Origin: Chromobacterium vaccinii
Lineage (GTDB): Bacteria > Pseudomonadota > Gammaproteobacteria > Burkholderiales > Chromobacteriaceae
Length of the DNA stretch: 64,000 nucleotides
Direction: 5' to 3'
Assembly (NCBI RefSeq): GCF_000971335.1
Contig: NZ_JZJL01000006.1
Coordinates: 1 to 64,000, forward strand
Shown: positions 38,250 to 47,612 of the stretch, one piece after another
Position numbering within the stretch: position 1 is the first letter of the stretch
How the letters are laid out: each line of letters starts with the position of its first letter
Notes under the pieces: generated by a model
Database searches by the model: none
The model's input: the letters and a program-made list of their open reading frames with translations, nothing else
Told to the model about the DNA's origin: nothing
Translations under genes and position numbers: made by a program

Positions 38250-39113
38250 ATGAGTCACGACAAGCACTCGGCGACGCTGTTGATCAGCGCGCCGGACAAG
38301 AAGGGCCTGGTAGCGGCCATCGCCAATTTCCTGATGACCTACAACGCCAACATCATGCATGCGGACCAGCATCAGGACACCAGCGAAAACCTGTTCCTGA
38401 TGCGGGTGCAGTGGGATCTGGACGGCTTCACGCTGCCGATGGACAGCTTCGCCGCCGCGTTCCAGCCCATCGCCGACGAGCACGGCATGAACTGGAAGGT
38501 GTCGCTGTCCGCGCGCAAGCCGCGGATGGCCATCTTCGTATCCCAGTACGAGCATTGCCTGGTGGACCTGATGCACCGCTGGCGCATCGGCGAGCTGGAT
38601 TGCGACATCCCGCTGGTGATCTCCAACCACGAAACCTGCCGCCGCCTGGTGGAGTTCAACGGCATTCCTTTCCATGTGATCAAGGTCACCAAGGACAACA
38701 AGGCCGAGGCCGAGGCCGAGCAGTTCCGCCTGCTGGAAGAAGCGGGCGTCGATTTCATCGTGCTGGCCCGTTACATGCAGATCCTGTCCAGCGGCTTTGT
38801 CGAGCGCTATCCGGACCGCGTGATCAACATCCACCACAGCTTCCTGCCGGCCTTCGACGGCGCCAAGCCCTATCACCGCGCATTCGCGCGCGGCGTGAAG
38901 CTGATCGGCGCCACCAGCCACTATGTGACCGAAGATCTGGACGAGGGTCCGATCATCGAGCAGGAGGTCACCCGCATCTCGCACCGCGACACGGTGGAGG
39001 ATCTGGTGGAGAAGGGCCGCGACCTGGAAAAAGTGGTGCTGTCCCGCGCCGTGCGCTGGCATCTGGACAACCGCGTGCTGTCGTACAGCAACAAGACCGT
39101 GGTTTTCGACTGA
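38250..39113 (+). CDS. purU: Formyltetrahydrofolate deformylase
   Basis: A 287-residue enzyme that hydrolyses 10-formyl-THF to THF and formate, feeding PurT and balancing one-carbon pools. An N-terminal ACT domain (LLISAPDKKGLVAAIANFL, ~1-80) senses methionine/glycine in E. coli. The formyltransferase domain carries the catalytic histidine in INIHHSFLPAF and the aspartate in TEDLDEGPII. The start at 38250 gives MSHDKHSATLLI; the longer frame extends into promoter DNA. Confidence 0.96.
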   Translation: MSHDKHSATLLISAPDKKGLVAAIANFLMTYNANIMHADQHQDTSENLFLMRVQWDLDGFTLPMDSFAAAFQPIADEHGMNWKVSLSARKPRMAIFVSQYEHCLVDLMHRWRIGELDCDIPLVISNHETCRRLVEFNGIPFHVIKVTKDNKAEAEAEQFRLLEEAGVDFIVLARYMQILSSGFVERYPDRVINIHHSFLPAFDGAKPYHRAFARGVKLIGATSHYVTEDLDEGPIIEQEVTRISHRDTVEDLVEKGRDLEKVVLSRAVRWHLDNRVLSYSNKTVVFD

Positions 39114-39120
39114 GGATGCC

Positions 39121-39711
39121 ATGCGCCTGTTGATCGACGATGTGCTTGATTTGCTGCGCCTGCGGGTCAAGCCGCTGGCCGCCTACCAGTACGCCTGGTG
39201 GCAGCCGGCGCTGCTGCTGACGCTGATGGGCGCGGTTTCCAGCGGCGATACCGCCGAGCTGGGCGGCAATATCGCCGGCCGCATCGGTTTCATGGTGCTG
39301 TTCACCTGGTTGCAGACCCTGCTGTTCGCCCGTTTCATGGGCGTCTGGCTGCGCTGGGGCAAGGGCGAAGTCAGCGGCTCGCTGTTCGGCCTGGTGGTGG
39401 TGGCCAGCGGCCTGCAATTCGTGGAGCCGCTGACCAGCTGGCTGCCGGGAGACGCCGCCAAGGTGATAGACATCCTGCTGTCGCTGCTTGGCCTGGTGGT
39501 GCTGGTCAACGCGCTGTCCAAGGTAGCGCAGGTGTCCGTGATGCGCACCTTGGCCGGCGTGGTGCTGTTCGCGCCCTTGTCGCTGCTGCTGTTGGCGGCC
39601 ACGCTGTCGTTCGCCAAGACCGCAGGCTGGGTGGAGCTGCCTCAGGAGATGGTGGAGATGATGCAGCAGCAGGGCGCCGCCAGCGATGCCGCGTCGGCGG
39701 TGAAAAAATAA
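39121..39711 (+). CDS. Multi-spanning membrane protein, Yip1-like
   Basis: A 196-residue inner-membrane protein with about five hydrophobic helices. The N-terminal pattern LLRLRVKPLAAYQYAWWQPALLLTLMGAVSSG resembles Yip1-domain proteins of betaproteobacteria, but that link is tentative. It starts seven bases after purU, so it is co-transcribed, and it ends at a strong terminator. No catalytic motif is visible; function unknown. Confidence 0.65.
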   Translation: MRLLIDDVLDLLRLRVKPLAAYQYAWWQPALLLTLMGAVSSGDTAELGGNIAGRIGFMVLFTWLQTLLFARFMGVWLRWGKGEVSGSLFGLVVVASGLQFVEPLTSWLPGDAAKVIDILLSLLGLVVLVNALSKVAQVSVMRTLAGVVLFAPLSLLLLAATLSFAKTAGWVELPQEMVEMMQQQGAASDAASAVKK

Positions 39712-39730
39712 GCCGCATGGCGGGCAAGAA

Positions 39731-39764
39731 AAAAGGACACGCGCACGCGTGTCCTTTTTGTTTT
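39731..39764 (+). terminator. Terminator of the purU operon
   Basis: AAAAGGACACGCG (39731-39743) pairs with CGCGTGTCCTTTT, followed by TGTTTT. The stem is perfect over 13 bp with a two-base loop core, so it is effective in both directions between convergent genes. Confidence 0.92.
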
Positions 39765-39778
39765 GAGGATTGAATCCC

Positions 39779-40249
39779 TCAGTCTACTTTGGCGATGTAG
39801 CGGGCCAGGCCCAGCAGCGCGCGCAGCGCTTCTCCTTTGGCGGTTTCCTCGTTGCGCAGCCTGGCGTAGCGGCGCAGGATGGCCCGTCCTTCGACGAACA
39901 AATCCATATCGGTATCCGGCGACGACACCAGCGCGATGCGCTCGATCTCGTTCTGCGGCTTGGGTTGTCCCTGGGCGATGCACAGGTAGACCTTGTGGGC
40001 GTTGAACGGGGTGATGTGGTCGAACAGGTACAGCATGGAGTTGATGCGCAGGCCGGTCTCCTCGCGGATTTCGCGAATCAGCGCCTGGGAGCGCAGTTCG
40101 CCGCGATTGGCCTTGCCGCCGGGGAGGTTGTAGCGGCCGCCGCGGCTGGCGGTGACCAGCACGCCGTCCGGCATCTCGATGATGGCTGTGGCGCGCCTGG
40201 CCAGGTCGCTGGGCAGGCGTTCGTTCTTACGGTCTTCCAATACGTTCAT
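39779..40249 (-). CDS. Nudix hydrolase
   Basis: A 156-residue hydrolase of nucleoside-diphosphate-linked compounds. The full Nudix box GX5EX7REUXEEXGU is present (GKANRGELRSQALIREIREETGL), placing the metal-binding glutamates correctly. The flanking strands (ATAIIEMPDGVLVTASRGGRYNLPGG) are typical. Substrate preference cannot be read off. It is convergent with the purU operon. Confidence 0.92.
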   Translation of the reverse strand: MNVLEDRKNERLPSDLARRATAIIEMPDGVLVTASRGGRYNLPGGKANRGELRSQALIREIREETGLRINSMLYLFDHITPFNAHKVYLCIAQGQPKPQNEIERIALVSSPDTDMDLFVEGRAILRRYARLRNEETAKGEALRALLGLARYIAKVD

Positions 40250-40306
40250 TCTTCCAAAATATCATTATTTGATGAGGTCTGACGCCTCGAGCCAGCATTC
40301 CAAACA

Positions 40307-40335
40307 CAGATAGCGCCCTTTGGCGGCGCCATCTG
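40307..40335 (-). terminator. Hairpin after uppP
   Basis: CAGATAGCGCC (40307-40317) pairs with GGCGCCATCTG (40325-40335) with one A-C mismatch and a seven-base loop. The minus-strand continuation TGTGTTTGG is only moderately T-rich, so termination of uppP is likely but not certain. Confidence 0.6.
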
Positions 40336-40402
40336 TATTTCAATAAGTAGAATTACTGGTCACATGCCATTTTATATCAAGGCATGGCCAAGTCCAGCGC
40401 AT

Positions 40403-41233
40403 TTATACGAGTTTGACCAGTAAACCGACAAGGCCGACCAGCAGGCAGTAAAAGCCGAAGGGACGCAGCGACTCGATTTCGGTTTTCTTGAAGTAACGCA
40501 TCAGAAACCAGGTGCTGGCATAGGCGCACAGTCCCGAAACGGCGCCGCAGGCCAGCAGCAGCCCCCATTGCGGGGCGCCGCTGCCGTGGTGCGCCAGCTT
40601 GGGAATTTCCAGCACGCCCGCCGCGGTGATGATGGGCGTGGCCAGCAGGAAGGAAAAGCGGGCGGAGGAGGCGTAGTCCAGGCCGTGGGCCAGTCCGGCC
40701 ACCAGCGTGGCGCCGGAGCGGGAGAAGCCCGGCAGCAGCGCCAGCGCCTGGCCGGCGCCTATCTTGATCGCGCCGGCGAAGCTCAGCTCGGATAGCTCGT
40801 GCGAGGCGGTTTTCTTTTTCAGACGGTCGCCCCACAGCAGCATCAGGCCGTTCAGCGCCAGGAAAACCAGCACCGCGGTGGCGCTGGTGAACAGCGCGCG
40901 CAATTGTTTTTCCAGCAGCAGGCCCAGCAGGCCGGCGGGTATGGTGCCGGCGATCACCAGCCACATCAGGCGCGCGTGCGGATTGCTGGCGCGGCCGCCG
41001 GCTTTGAGCCAGCCGCCGATCAGGTCTGTCCAGTCGCGGCGAAAGTAGATCAGCAGCGCGGCGGCGGTGCCCAGGTGCAGCATCACCATGAAGGGCAGGA
41101 AGTCGGGATGGGTGCGGTTGATCGACCAGTGCAGCCAGTCAGGTATCAGCACGCCGTGGCCCAGGCTGCTGACGGGAAATAATTCGCTGATGCCCTGTAT
41201 CACGGCAAACAGCAAGGCTTCGGTCGCGTTCAT
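40403..41233 (-). CDS. uppP: Undecaprenyl-diphosphatase (BacA/UppP)
   Basis: A 276-residue inner-membrane phosphatase that recycles undecaprenyl diphosphate to the monophosphate carrier for peptidoglycan and other polymers. The two active-site signatures are present: QGISELFPVSSLGH (the (E/Q)xxxE motif with Gln in first position and Leu where most have Thr) and LPGFSRSGAT. Around eight hydrophobic helices are visible. Overexpression gives bacitracin resistance in other species. Confidence 0.94.
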   Translation of the reverse strand: MNATEALLFAVIQGISELFPVSSLGHGVLIPDWLHWSINRTHPDFLPFMVMLHLGTAAALLIYFRRDWTDLIGGWLKAGGRASNPHARLMWLVIAGTIPAGLLGLLLEKQLRALFTSATAVLVFLALNGLMLLWGDRLKKKTASHELSELSFAGAIKIGAGQALALLPGFSRSGATLVAGLAHGLDYASSARFSFLLATPIITAAGVLEIPKLAHHGSGAPQWGLLLACGAVSGLCAYASTWFLMRYFKKTEIESLRPFGFYCLLVGLVGLLVKLV

Positions 41234-41345
41234 GGCTCCCCCTTGGATAGGACGCGGAAGAAACGGGCGGCGGATCCGCCGCGCCCGTTTTGGAAGAATG
41301 ACCGCTTCTTAACGCGCAAGCCAGCTGTCCGGTTTACCGGATCGT

Positions 41346-41975
41346 TCAGTGCGGGCGGCGCGGCTCTTCCCGCTCCAGCTCCTGCTCTTCCTGCTCCAGC
41401 TGGCGGCGGATGGCGGCGAAGAAATCATGGATGCCGTGCACGGAGGGGGAGAGCGACGCCAGCAGCTCGGCCCGGGTCTCGGCGTCGATGGCGTCGACGA
41501 AGGGGCGCATTTCCGGGTCCGGATGGCGTTCGAAGCCCAGGATCATGATCGGCTCGAGCAGCGGCGCGTTGTCGGGGGAGTCGAACAGCAGGCCCCAGTC
41601 GTCGTTCAGCAGCTCCATGCCGGCGGCGAAGCCTTCTGCCCAGTCGTTGCCGGTGGTCTGGCCGGCCGCGTCGGCATCCAGCCATGGCTGAAACTCGCCC
41701 TGCTTCAGCGCTTCGGCGATGTCCTGCCAATGTCCGCGCAACAGCGCCACGAACTGCTCCAGCGCTTTTTCGCTGGGAAAGGCCGACTCGTCGTCGAAAG
41801 CGTCGCCCAAGATCAGCGGCAGGCAGTCCGCCGGGCGCACGGCCTCGGGGCCGGCGAGCAGCGCGGCGAAGAAGCCGTCCAGTCGCTCCAGGTTCATGCA
41901 GCCGTGGCCGGCGAAGCGGGCGAGGGTGGCGGACAGGCGTTGATAATCTTGTTCGCTGAGCGGCTTGTGCGACAT
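41346..41975 (-). CDS. YecA/YgfB-family (UPF0149) protein
   Basis: A 209-residue acidic, mostly helical protein with the UPF0149 core: HGCMNLERLDGFFAALLAGPEAVRPADCLPLILG near the N-terminus and NDWAEGFAAGMELLNDDWG in the middle. The C-terminal ~20 residues are a charged Glu/Arg coil (QLEQEEQELEREEP) in place of the SEC-C zinc finger that YecA proper carries. Function is unknown. Confidence 0.82.
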   Translation of the reverse strand: MSHKPLSEQDYQRLSATLARFAGHGCMNLERLDGFFAALLAGPEAVRPADCLPLILGDAFDDESAFPSEKALEQFVALLRGHWQDIAEALKQGEFQPWLDADAAGQTTGNDWAEGFAAGMELLNDDWGLLFDSPDNAPLLEPIMILGFERHPDPEMRPFVDAIDAETRAELLASLSPSVHGIHDFFAAIRRQLEQEEQELEREEPRRPH

Positions 41976-42025
41976 GGCGGATTCTTCTGGTTAGGTCAGG
42001 CGGCCATTATGGGGCAGGGCGGGGC

Positions 42026-42056
42026 AAAACAAAACCGCCCGCGCAGGGGCGGGCGG
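42026..42056 (-). terminator. Terminator of nupC
   Basis: CCGCCCGC (42035-42042) pairs with GCGGGCGG (42049-42056). On the minus strand the stem is followed by TTTTGTTTT, a textbook intrinsic terminator 20 bp after the nupC stop. Confidence 0.9.
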
Positions 42057-42076
42057 CTTGGCGGGGCGGTCGGGGC

Positions 42077-43267
42077 TTAGTAGGAAGCCAGCACCAGGCC
42101 GGCGATCAGCGCCGACAGGATGCTCACCAGCGATGAGCCGTAGACCAGCTTCAGGCCGAAGCGGGACACCATGTTGCCGCGCTCTTCGTCCAGGCCCTTC
42201 ACCGCGCCGGCGATGATGCCGATCGAGCTGAAGTTGGCGAAGGACACCAGGAAGATGGACAGCACGCCGCGGGTGTAGCTGGACAGGTGCGCCGCCTGGT
42301 TCTTCAGTTCCAGCATGGCGACGAACTCGTTGGTCACCAGCTTGGTGGCCATGATGCTGCTGGCGGTCAGCGCTTCGTGGCTAGGCACGCCCATCAGCCA
42401 GGCGAACGGCCAGAACACGTAGCCCAGGATGGTCTGGAAGTTGATGCCGAAGATGGCGGTGAAGATGAAGTTCACGCAGGCGATCAGCGCGATGAAGCCG
42501 ACCAGCATGGCGGCCACGATCACGGCGATCTTGAAGCCGGTCAGGATGTACTCGCCCAGCATCTCGAAGAAGGACACGCGGTGCGCGTCGCTGCTGATCA
42601 GCTCGTCCTCGCCCAGCGCGCTGTCGTAGGGGTTGATCAGCGACAGCACGACGAAGGTGCTGAACAGGTTCAGCACCAGCGCGGTCACCACGAATCGCGG
42701 CTCGATCATCTGCATGTAGGAGCCGACGATGGACATCGACACGGTGGACATCGCGGTGGCGGCCAGCGTGTACATGCGCTTCTCGTCGAAGGTGTGGATG
42801 ATGTTCTTGTAGGCGATGAAGTTTTCGGACTGGCCGACCATCATCGAGCTGATGGCGTTGAACGACTCGATCTTGCCCATGCCGCTGATCTTGGACAGCA
42901 CGAAGCCGATCGCGCGGATCACCACCGGCAGCACGCGGATGTGCTGCAGGATGCCGATCAGCACCGAGATGAACACGATGGGCATCAGCACGTTGAGGAA
43001 GAAGCTGAATTCATCCTTGTTCTGAATGCCGCCGAAGGCGAACTTGGTGCCTTCGCCGGCGAAGTCCATCAGCTTGGTGAAGACGCCGGAAATGCTGCCG
43101 ACGATGGCGAGGCCATAGGTAGTGTTGAGCAGGAAGAACGCCAGGGCGATCTCGATGACCAGCAACTGGATCACGGAGCGGATCTTGATGTTCTTGCGGT
43201 CGCGGGCAACCAGCTGGGTGAGGGCCAGTACCACGATCAGGCCGATGATGAATTGGACGATATGCAT
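42077..43267 (-). CDS. nupC: Concentrative nucleoside transporter
   Basis: A 396-residue CNT-family inner-membrane symporter importing nucleosides with H+ or Na+. The family motifs [11 protein letters not shown] (nucleoside site), [19 protein letters not shown] and [10 protein letters not shown] are present. The ATG at 43267 gives the normal CNT length and N-terminus MHIVQFIIG. The Shine-Dalgarno site is weak and the leader is ~200 bp with a perfect palindrome, so translation may be controlled. It is monocistronic. Confidence 0.94.
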   Translation of the reverse strand: MHIVQFIIGLIVVLALTQLVARDRKNIKIRSVIQLLVIEIALAFFLLNTTYGLAIVGSISGVFTKLMDFAGEGTKFAFGGIQNKDEFSFFLNVLMPIVFISVLIGILQHIRVLPVVIRAIGFVLSKISGMGKIESFNAISSMMVGQSENFIAYKNIIHTFDEKRMYTLAATAMSTVSMSIVGSYMQMIEPRFVVTALVLNLFSTFVVLSLINPYDSALGEDELISSDAHRVSFFEMLGEYILTGFKIAVIVAAMLVGFIALIACVNFIFTAIFGINFQTILGYVFWPFAWLMGVPSHEALTASSIMATKLVTNEFVAMLELKNQAAHLSSYTRGVLSIFLVSFANFSSIGIIAGAVKGLDEERGNMVSRFGLKLVYGSSLVSILSALIAGLVLASY

Positions 43268-43291
43268 GATGAAGTCGCTTTGTGGGTTCCC

Positions 43292-43305
43292 CCTGCCTAG
43301 GCAGG
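43292..43305. promoter_or_regulatory. 14-bp perfect palindrome in the nupC leader
   Basis: CCTGCCTAGGCAGG lies 25 bp before the nupC start codon. It could be an operator half-turn site or an RNA hairpin stem close to the ribosome-binding region. I do not recognise a known riboswitch around it. Confidence 0.4.
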
Positions 43306-43486
43306 TATCGAGCATGGTTCCGGTCCCGCCTGATGCCGCGGGCCGTATGCCGGTTTTTATAAAATGCGGCCAGCGCCGCGCCGGGCGGCATGCGCTTGGG
43401 GCGGATGCCATCGGCGTGAGCACAATGCGCTGAAGCAGAGAATAATACTTGTCTTTAGATCAAACAATCTGTCTTTAGGTAAAGAG

Positions 43487-43525
43487 AAGCGGCCCGCCCC
43501 GGCGCATGCCTGGGGCGGGCCGCTT
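43487..43525 (-). terminator. Terminator of rlmD
   Basis: AAGCGGCCCGCCCC (43487-43500) pairs perfectly over 14 bp with GGGGCGGGCCGCTT (43512-43525). The minus-strand continuation CTCTTTACC and plus-strand TTTTC suggest bidirectional use, chiefly ending rlmD. Confidence 0.85.
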
Positions 43526-43532
43526 TTCATGT

Positions 43533-45077
43533 CTATTGACCCGATTGGGCTTCCTCCGCCTCGCGGCGGGCTTGCTCGGCGAAGTAATGCGCGCGGCGCG
43601 CTTCCTTGGCGGCGGCCTTCTCCGTCAGCTCGGCGGCTTTCTTTTCCTTCTCCGCGTTTTCCTCCGCCAGGCGCGCCGCCTTGGCGGCCTCGCGTTCGGC
43701 GGCTTCTATCGCCTCGATTTCCTCGACTTCCTTGCGCGTCTTGCACGGGCTGGTCTTTTCGAACCAGGCCACGGACTCGACGTGCGCGGTGTGCGGGAAC
43801 ATGTTGATGATGCCGGCCGCCTTCAGCGTGTAACCCTTGGTGTTGACCAGGATGCCGGCGTCGCGCGCCAGCGTGGCCGGGTTACAGGACACGTAGACGA
43901 TGCGCTTGGGCGCGGTGTCCTCGGTGATGGCCTTCAGCAGCTGCACCGCGCCGTCGCGGGGCGGATCCACCAGCATCTTGTCGAAATGGCCCAGCGCCGC
44001 GAACGACTCCTCGGTCACCTCGAACAGGTTGGCCATCTCGTAGCTCACCTTGTCCTGCAACTGGTTGTGCGTGGCGTTCTCCACCGCGCGCTTCACCAGC
44101 GGCTGGCTGCCTTCCATGCCGTGCACGATCGCGCCGGAACGGGCGATGGGCAGGGTGAAGTTGCCGATGCCGCAGAACATGTCGGCGATGCGCTCGCCCG
44201 GCTGCGGGTCCAGAAACTTCAGCGCGCGGGCCACCATCACCGCGTTGATCTGCGGGTTCACCTGGGTGAACTCGGTGGGGTAATAGGGCATCTCCACCGC
44301 GAACTCCGGCATGCTGTAGGTCAGCTTGGGCGCGTCCAGCGGGTAGATCGGGTAGCAGGTTTCCGGGCCCTTGGGCTGCAGCCAGATCTGCAGCGGGCGC
44401 TCGGCGGTGCCGTGGGTGTCGGAAAACGCCTTGAGGATGGCGAAGTCGGCGTCGGTGATGGCGTCCATATTGCGGAACACCAGGATGTCCAGCTTGTCGC
44501 CGACGGCCACTTCCACCTGCGGCATGCGCTGGCTGATGGACAGCGTGGCGATCATCGCGCGCAGCGGCATGATCAGATCGGAGATGTGCTTGGGCAGAAT
44601 GTGGCACTCGCGCATCTCGGCGATGTAGCTGGAGCTTTTCTCATGGAAGCCCACCAGCACGCCGCCCTTCTTGGCCACCATGCGGGCGGACATGCGGGCG
44701 CGGTGGCGGTAGTGCCAGGCCGGACCGGCGATGGGGGTGAGCACGCGTTCCGCCTTGACCTTGCCGATGCGCTTGAGATTGTCTTCCAGCACGCGCTGCT
44801 TGATCGCCACCTGGGCGGTGAATTCCACGTGTTGCATCGAACAGCCGCCGCAGACGCCGAAGTGCGGGCAGCGCGGCTCGGCGCGCATAAAGCTTTCCTT
44901 CAGCACCGCGGAGGTGTTGGCGTTTTCGTAGCTGGGCTTTTTGCGGTAGCTGCTGTAGACAACTTTTTCGTACGGCAGCGCGCCATCGATGAAGATGGTC
45001 TTGCCGTCAACGTGGGCGACCCCCCGGCCTTCGTGGTCCAGCGATTCGACCAGGGCAATAGTCTGTGCGTGCGTCAT
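43533..45077 (-). CDS. rlmD: 23S rRNA (uracil-1939-C5)-methyltransferase with charged C-terminal tail
   Basis: A 514-residue SAM-dependent RNA methyltransferase. The N-terminal TRAM region ([22 protein letters not shown]) is followed by the iron-sulphur cysteines [10 protein letters not shown] plus the later ECHI. The methyltransferase domain has [22 protein letters not shown] and the catalytic [10 protein letters not shown]. The last ~75 residues (from [16 protein letters not shown]) are an Ala/Glu/Lys coiled coil absent from E. coli RlmD. The start fits the family N-terminus. Confidence 0.93.
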   Translation of the reverse strand: MTHAQTIALVESLDHEGRGVAHVDGKTIFIDGALPYEKVVYSSYRKKPSYENANTSAVLKESFMRAEPRCPHFGVCGGCSMQHVEFTAQVAIKQRVLEDNLKRIGKVKAERVLTPIAGPAWHYRHRARMSARMVAKKGGVLVGFHEKSSSYIAEMRECHILPKHISDLIMPLRAMIATLSISQRMPQVEVAVGDKLDILVFRNMDAITDADFAILKAFSDTHGTAERPLQIWLQPKGPETCYPIYPLDAPKLTYSMPEFAVEMPYYPTEFTQVNPQINAVMVARALKFLDPQPGERIADMFCGIGNFTLPIARSGAIVHGMEGSQPLVKRAVENATHNQLQDKVSYEMANLFEVTEESFAALGHFDKMLVDPPRDGAVQLLKAITEDTAPKRIVYVSCNPATLARDAGILVNTKGYTLKAAGIINMFPHTAHVESVAWFEKTSPCKTRKEVEEIEAIEAAEREAAKAARLAEENAEKEKKAAELTEKAAAKEARRAHYFAEQARREAEEAQSGQ

Positions 45078-45173
45078 CGTCTTGCTTGCAAAATCAAACG
45101 GTAAAACGCGGATTTTCTCAAAAACCGGCGATTCTTGCTGGTTTTTTTACGATCCCGGAATTAGCCGCCTTTC

Positions 45174-45182
45174 TGTTAGAAT
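45174..45182 (+). promoter_or_regulatory. Extended -10 promoter element of the L,D-transpeptidase gene
   Basis: TGTTAGAAT is an extended -10 (TGn plus TAGAAT) 35 bp before the ATG. No good -35 is visible at 17 bp, which extended -10 promoters tolerate. Confidence 0.4.
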
Positions 45183-45216
45183 CAGGACTGTGAATCATGG
45201 TTACAGAAGGTGCGGT

Positions 45217-46119
45217 ATGTTGAAGCGGTTGTCGGTGCTGGCGCTGGGATGGTGGCTGGCTGTTCCCGTACAAGCGGCGGTGATGCCCGCGCCGGATGTC
45301 GCGGTCAATCCCATAGGCCGCCACCTGGTGCTGAATCTGCCGCAGGCGCGGCTATTCCTGTATCAGGACGGCAAACTGGCGCGGATCTTCCCGGTGGCGG
45401 TGGGCAAGATGCTGACCCAGACCCCGACCGGCAGCTTCGACATCACCGGCATCTACCGCGCGCCGAGCTGGCACGTGCCCAAGTCCATCCAGGAAGAGAT
45501 GCGGCGCAACGGCAAGGAGGTGCAGACCGTCGTGCCGCCGGGTCCCAACAATCCGCTGGGCCCGGTCTTCGTGCGCTTCGGCGAGAACAGCCTGGGCCTG
45601 GGCTTCCATGGCACCAACGCGCCGGGCTCGGTGCCGGGCTTCCGCAGCCACGGCTGTGTCCGGCTGCGCAACAACGACGCGTTGGAACTGGCCGGCACCG
45701 TCAGCCGCGGCGACGCGGTCACCGTCGCCTACCAGACCATCATCTTGAGCGAGGACGAGGCCGGCCAGCTGTGGCTGACCGTCTACCGCAACCACTACCG
45801 GCAGAGCGATCCCTCGCTGCCGTACTTGGCGGATACGCTGCTGGCCTGGCAGCGCCAGCACCAGCAGGCCTTGTTCGGCCAGCGGGTGGACAATGCGTTG
45901 AAGCAGCGCGACGGCAAGCCGGTTTGCCTGAGCTGCAAGAGCGCCAAAACCGACATCAACGGCAATCTGAGCGCCTTGCCCTGGTTGTCGAAGATGAACC
46001 CGCCGGTTCCGCCCGCGCCCGCCGCGCCGGCGGCCAGCCAGCCGCAGAACGAGCGCCAGCCGGGACCGCCGTCGGCCAGGGCCGGCCAGCGGGTCCGGCC
46101 TGTGGCCAAGGCGGGCTGA
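45217..46119 (+). CDS. L,D-transpeptidase (YkuD domain), exported
   Basis: A 300-residue periplasmic enzyme that forms 3-3 peptidoglycan cross-links or anchors proteins to meso-DAP. Residues 1-20 are a signal peptide (MLKRLSVLALGWWLAVPVQA). The YkuD domain (~33-180) has the catalytic H131, H145 and C147 in HGTN...SHGCVRLRN. A C-terminal ~60-residue tail holds a CLSC cysteine pair and a Pro/Ala/Gln-rich stretch not needed for catalysis. AGAAGG lies six bases before the ATG. Confidence 0.93.
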   Translation: MLKRLSVLALGWWLAVPVQAAVMPAPDVAVNPIGRHLVLNLPQARLFLYQDGKLARIFPVAVGKMLTQTPTGSFDITGIYRAPSWHVPKSIQEEMRRNGKEVQTVVPPGPNNPLGPVFVRFGENSLGLGFHGTNAPGSVPGFRSHGCVRLRNNDALELAGTVSRGDAVTVAYQTIILSEDEAGQLWLTVYRNHYRQSDPSLPYLADTLLAWQRQHQQALFGQRVDNALKQRDGKPVCLSCKSAKTDINGNLSALPWLSKMNPPVPPAPAAPAASQPQNERQPGPPSARAGQRVRPVAKAG

Positions 46120-46141
46120 GTCCGCTAGTTTGAGTCAATGA

Positions 46142-46167
46142 ATCCGGGCCGCGATCGCGGCCCGGAT
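46142..46167. terminator. 26-bp perfect palindrome between convergent genes
   Basis: The 13-base arms (left arm ATCCGGGCCGCGA) are exactly self-complementary with no loop, located between the stops of the L,D-transpeptidase and metY. It probably acts as a bidirectional terminator, though no long T-run follows on either side. Confidence 0.6.
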
Positions 46168-46183
46168 GCGTTTGGCGGCGCGC

Positions 46184-47461
46184 TTACTGCGCCGCGGCCT
46201 TCAGCGCCTGGCCGATATCGGCCAGGATGTCGTCGATGTGCTCGATGCCGATCGACAGCCGCACCAGTTCCGGCCGCACGCCGGCCTGCAATTGTTCTTC
46301 CGGCGACAGCTGGCGGTGGGTGGTGGTGGCGGGGTGGCAGGCCAGCGATTTGGCGTCGCCGATATTCACCAGCCGGGTCACCAGCTGCAGCGCGTCGATG
46401 AAGCGGCCGCCGGCCGCCGCGCCGCCCTTGATACCGAAGGAAAGGATGCCGGAGGCGCGGCCGCCCAGGTAGCGGTCGGCCAGCGGCTTGCTGGGGTGGT
46501 CCGGCAGGCCGGCGTACTCCACCCACTCCACCGCCGCGCTTTCTTTCAGGAAACTCGCCGCTTTCAATGCGTTGTCGCAGATGCGGTCCATCCGCAGCGC
46601 CAGCGTTTCTATGCCCTGCAGGATCAGGAAGGCGTTGAACGGCGACAGCGCCGCGCCCATATTGCGCAGCGGCACCACCCGGGCGCGGGCGATGTAGGCG
46701 GCCTCGCCCAGCGCTTCCACGTAGTTGACGCCGTGGTAACTGACGTCCGGCTCGTTCAGCCGCTTGAAGCGCGCCTTGTGTTGCCCCCACGGGAATTTGC
46801 CGGAATCGACGATGGCGCCGCCTATGCTGTTGCCGTGGCCGCCCAGGTATTTGGTCAGGCTGTGGACCACGATGTCGGCGCCGTGCTCGAACGGCCGGCA
46901 CAGATAGGGCGAGGGCACGGTGTTGTCGACGATCAGCGGCAGGCCGTGTCGATGGGCCTCGGCGGCGAAGGCGGCGAAGTCCACCACATTGCCCAGCGGA
47001 TTGCCTATCGATTCGCAGAACACGGCCTTGGTGCGCTCGTCCACCAGCGCGGCGATCGCGGCCGGGTCCTTGTAATCGACGAAACGGACTTCGATGCCCA
47101 GCTGCGGGAAGGTGTGGGCGAACAGGTTGTAGGTGCCGCCGTACAGGGTGCGGGTGGCGATGATGTTGTCGCCGGATTCGGCGATGGTCTGGATCGAATA
47201 GCTGACCGCAGCCATGCCGGACGCCACCGCCAGCGCGCCTATGCCGCCCTCCAGCGCCGCTATCCGCTTTTCCAGCACGTCGGTGGTGGGGTTCATGATG
47301 CGGGTGTAGATATTGCCCTGCACCTTGAGGTCGAACAGGTCGGCGCCGTGCTGGGTGCTATCGAAGGCGTAGCTGGTGGTCTGGTACAGCGGCACCGCCA
47401 CCGCCTTGGTGGTCGGGTCGGGACTATAGCCGGCATGGACGGCGAGGGTTTCCAGTTTCAT
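46184..47461 (-). CDS. metY: O-acetylhomoserine (thiol)-lyase / sulfhydrylase
   Basis: A 425-residue PLP enzyme of the Cys/Met metabolism family that makes homocysteine from O-acetylhomoserine and sulfide. The PLP lysine is K204 in HSLTKYLGGHG, and the phosphate-binding YTRIMNPT and ALAVASGMAA motifs are present. The length and the MetY-type insertion (GGAIVDSGKFPWGQH) separate it from MetB/MetC. The start at 47461 has GGAG seven bases upstream; an upstream in-frame ATG would add 15 residues. Confidence 0.93.
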   Translation of the reverse strand: MKLETLAVHAGYSPDPTTKAVAVPLYQTTSYAFDSTQHGADLFDLKVQGNIYTRIMNPTTDVLEKRIAALEGGIGALAVASGMAAVSYSIQTIAESGDNIIATRTLYGGTYNLFAHTFPQLGIEVRFVDYKDPAAIAALVDERTKAVFCESIGNPLGNVVDFAAFAAEAHRHGLPLIVDNTVPSPYLCRPFEHGADIVVHSLTKYLGGHGNSIGGAIVDSGKFPWGQHKARFKRLNEPDVSYHGVNYVEALGEAAYIARARVVPLRNMGAALSPFNAFLILQGIETLALRMDRICDNALKAASFLKESAAVEWVEYAGLPDHPSKPLADRYLGGRASGILSFGIKGGAAAGGRFIDALQLVTRLVNIGDAKSLACHPATTTHRQLSPEEQLQAGVRPELVRLSIGIEHIDDILADIGQALKAAAQ

Positions 47462-47612
47462 CGTGGGCTCCGGTTGAGTGGACGGGTGGCTGCAGGCGCT
47501 TGTCATGATCGCTTACCTTAATGCCGCCGCGCGCTTGCCACAAGGAGATATCGATGATGGCGGATATAACTTTTGAATCTATTTAATCCATTGTCGATTA
47601 GTCTTGTTCTGT

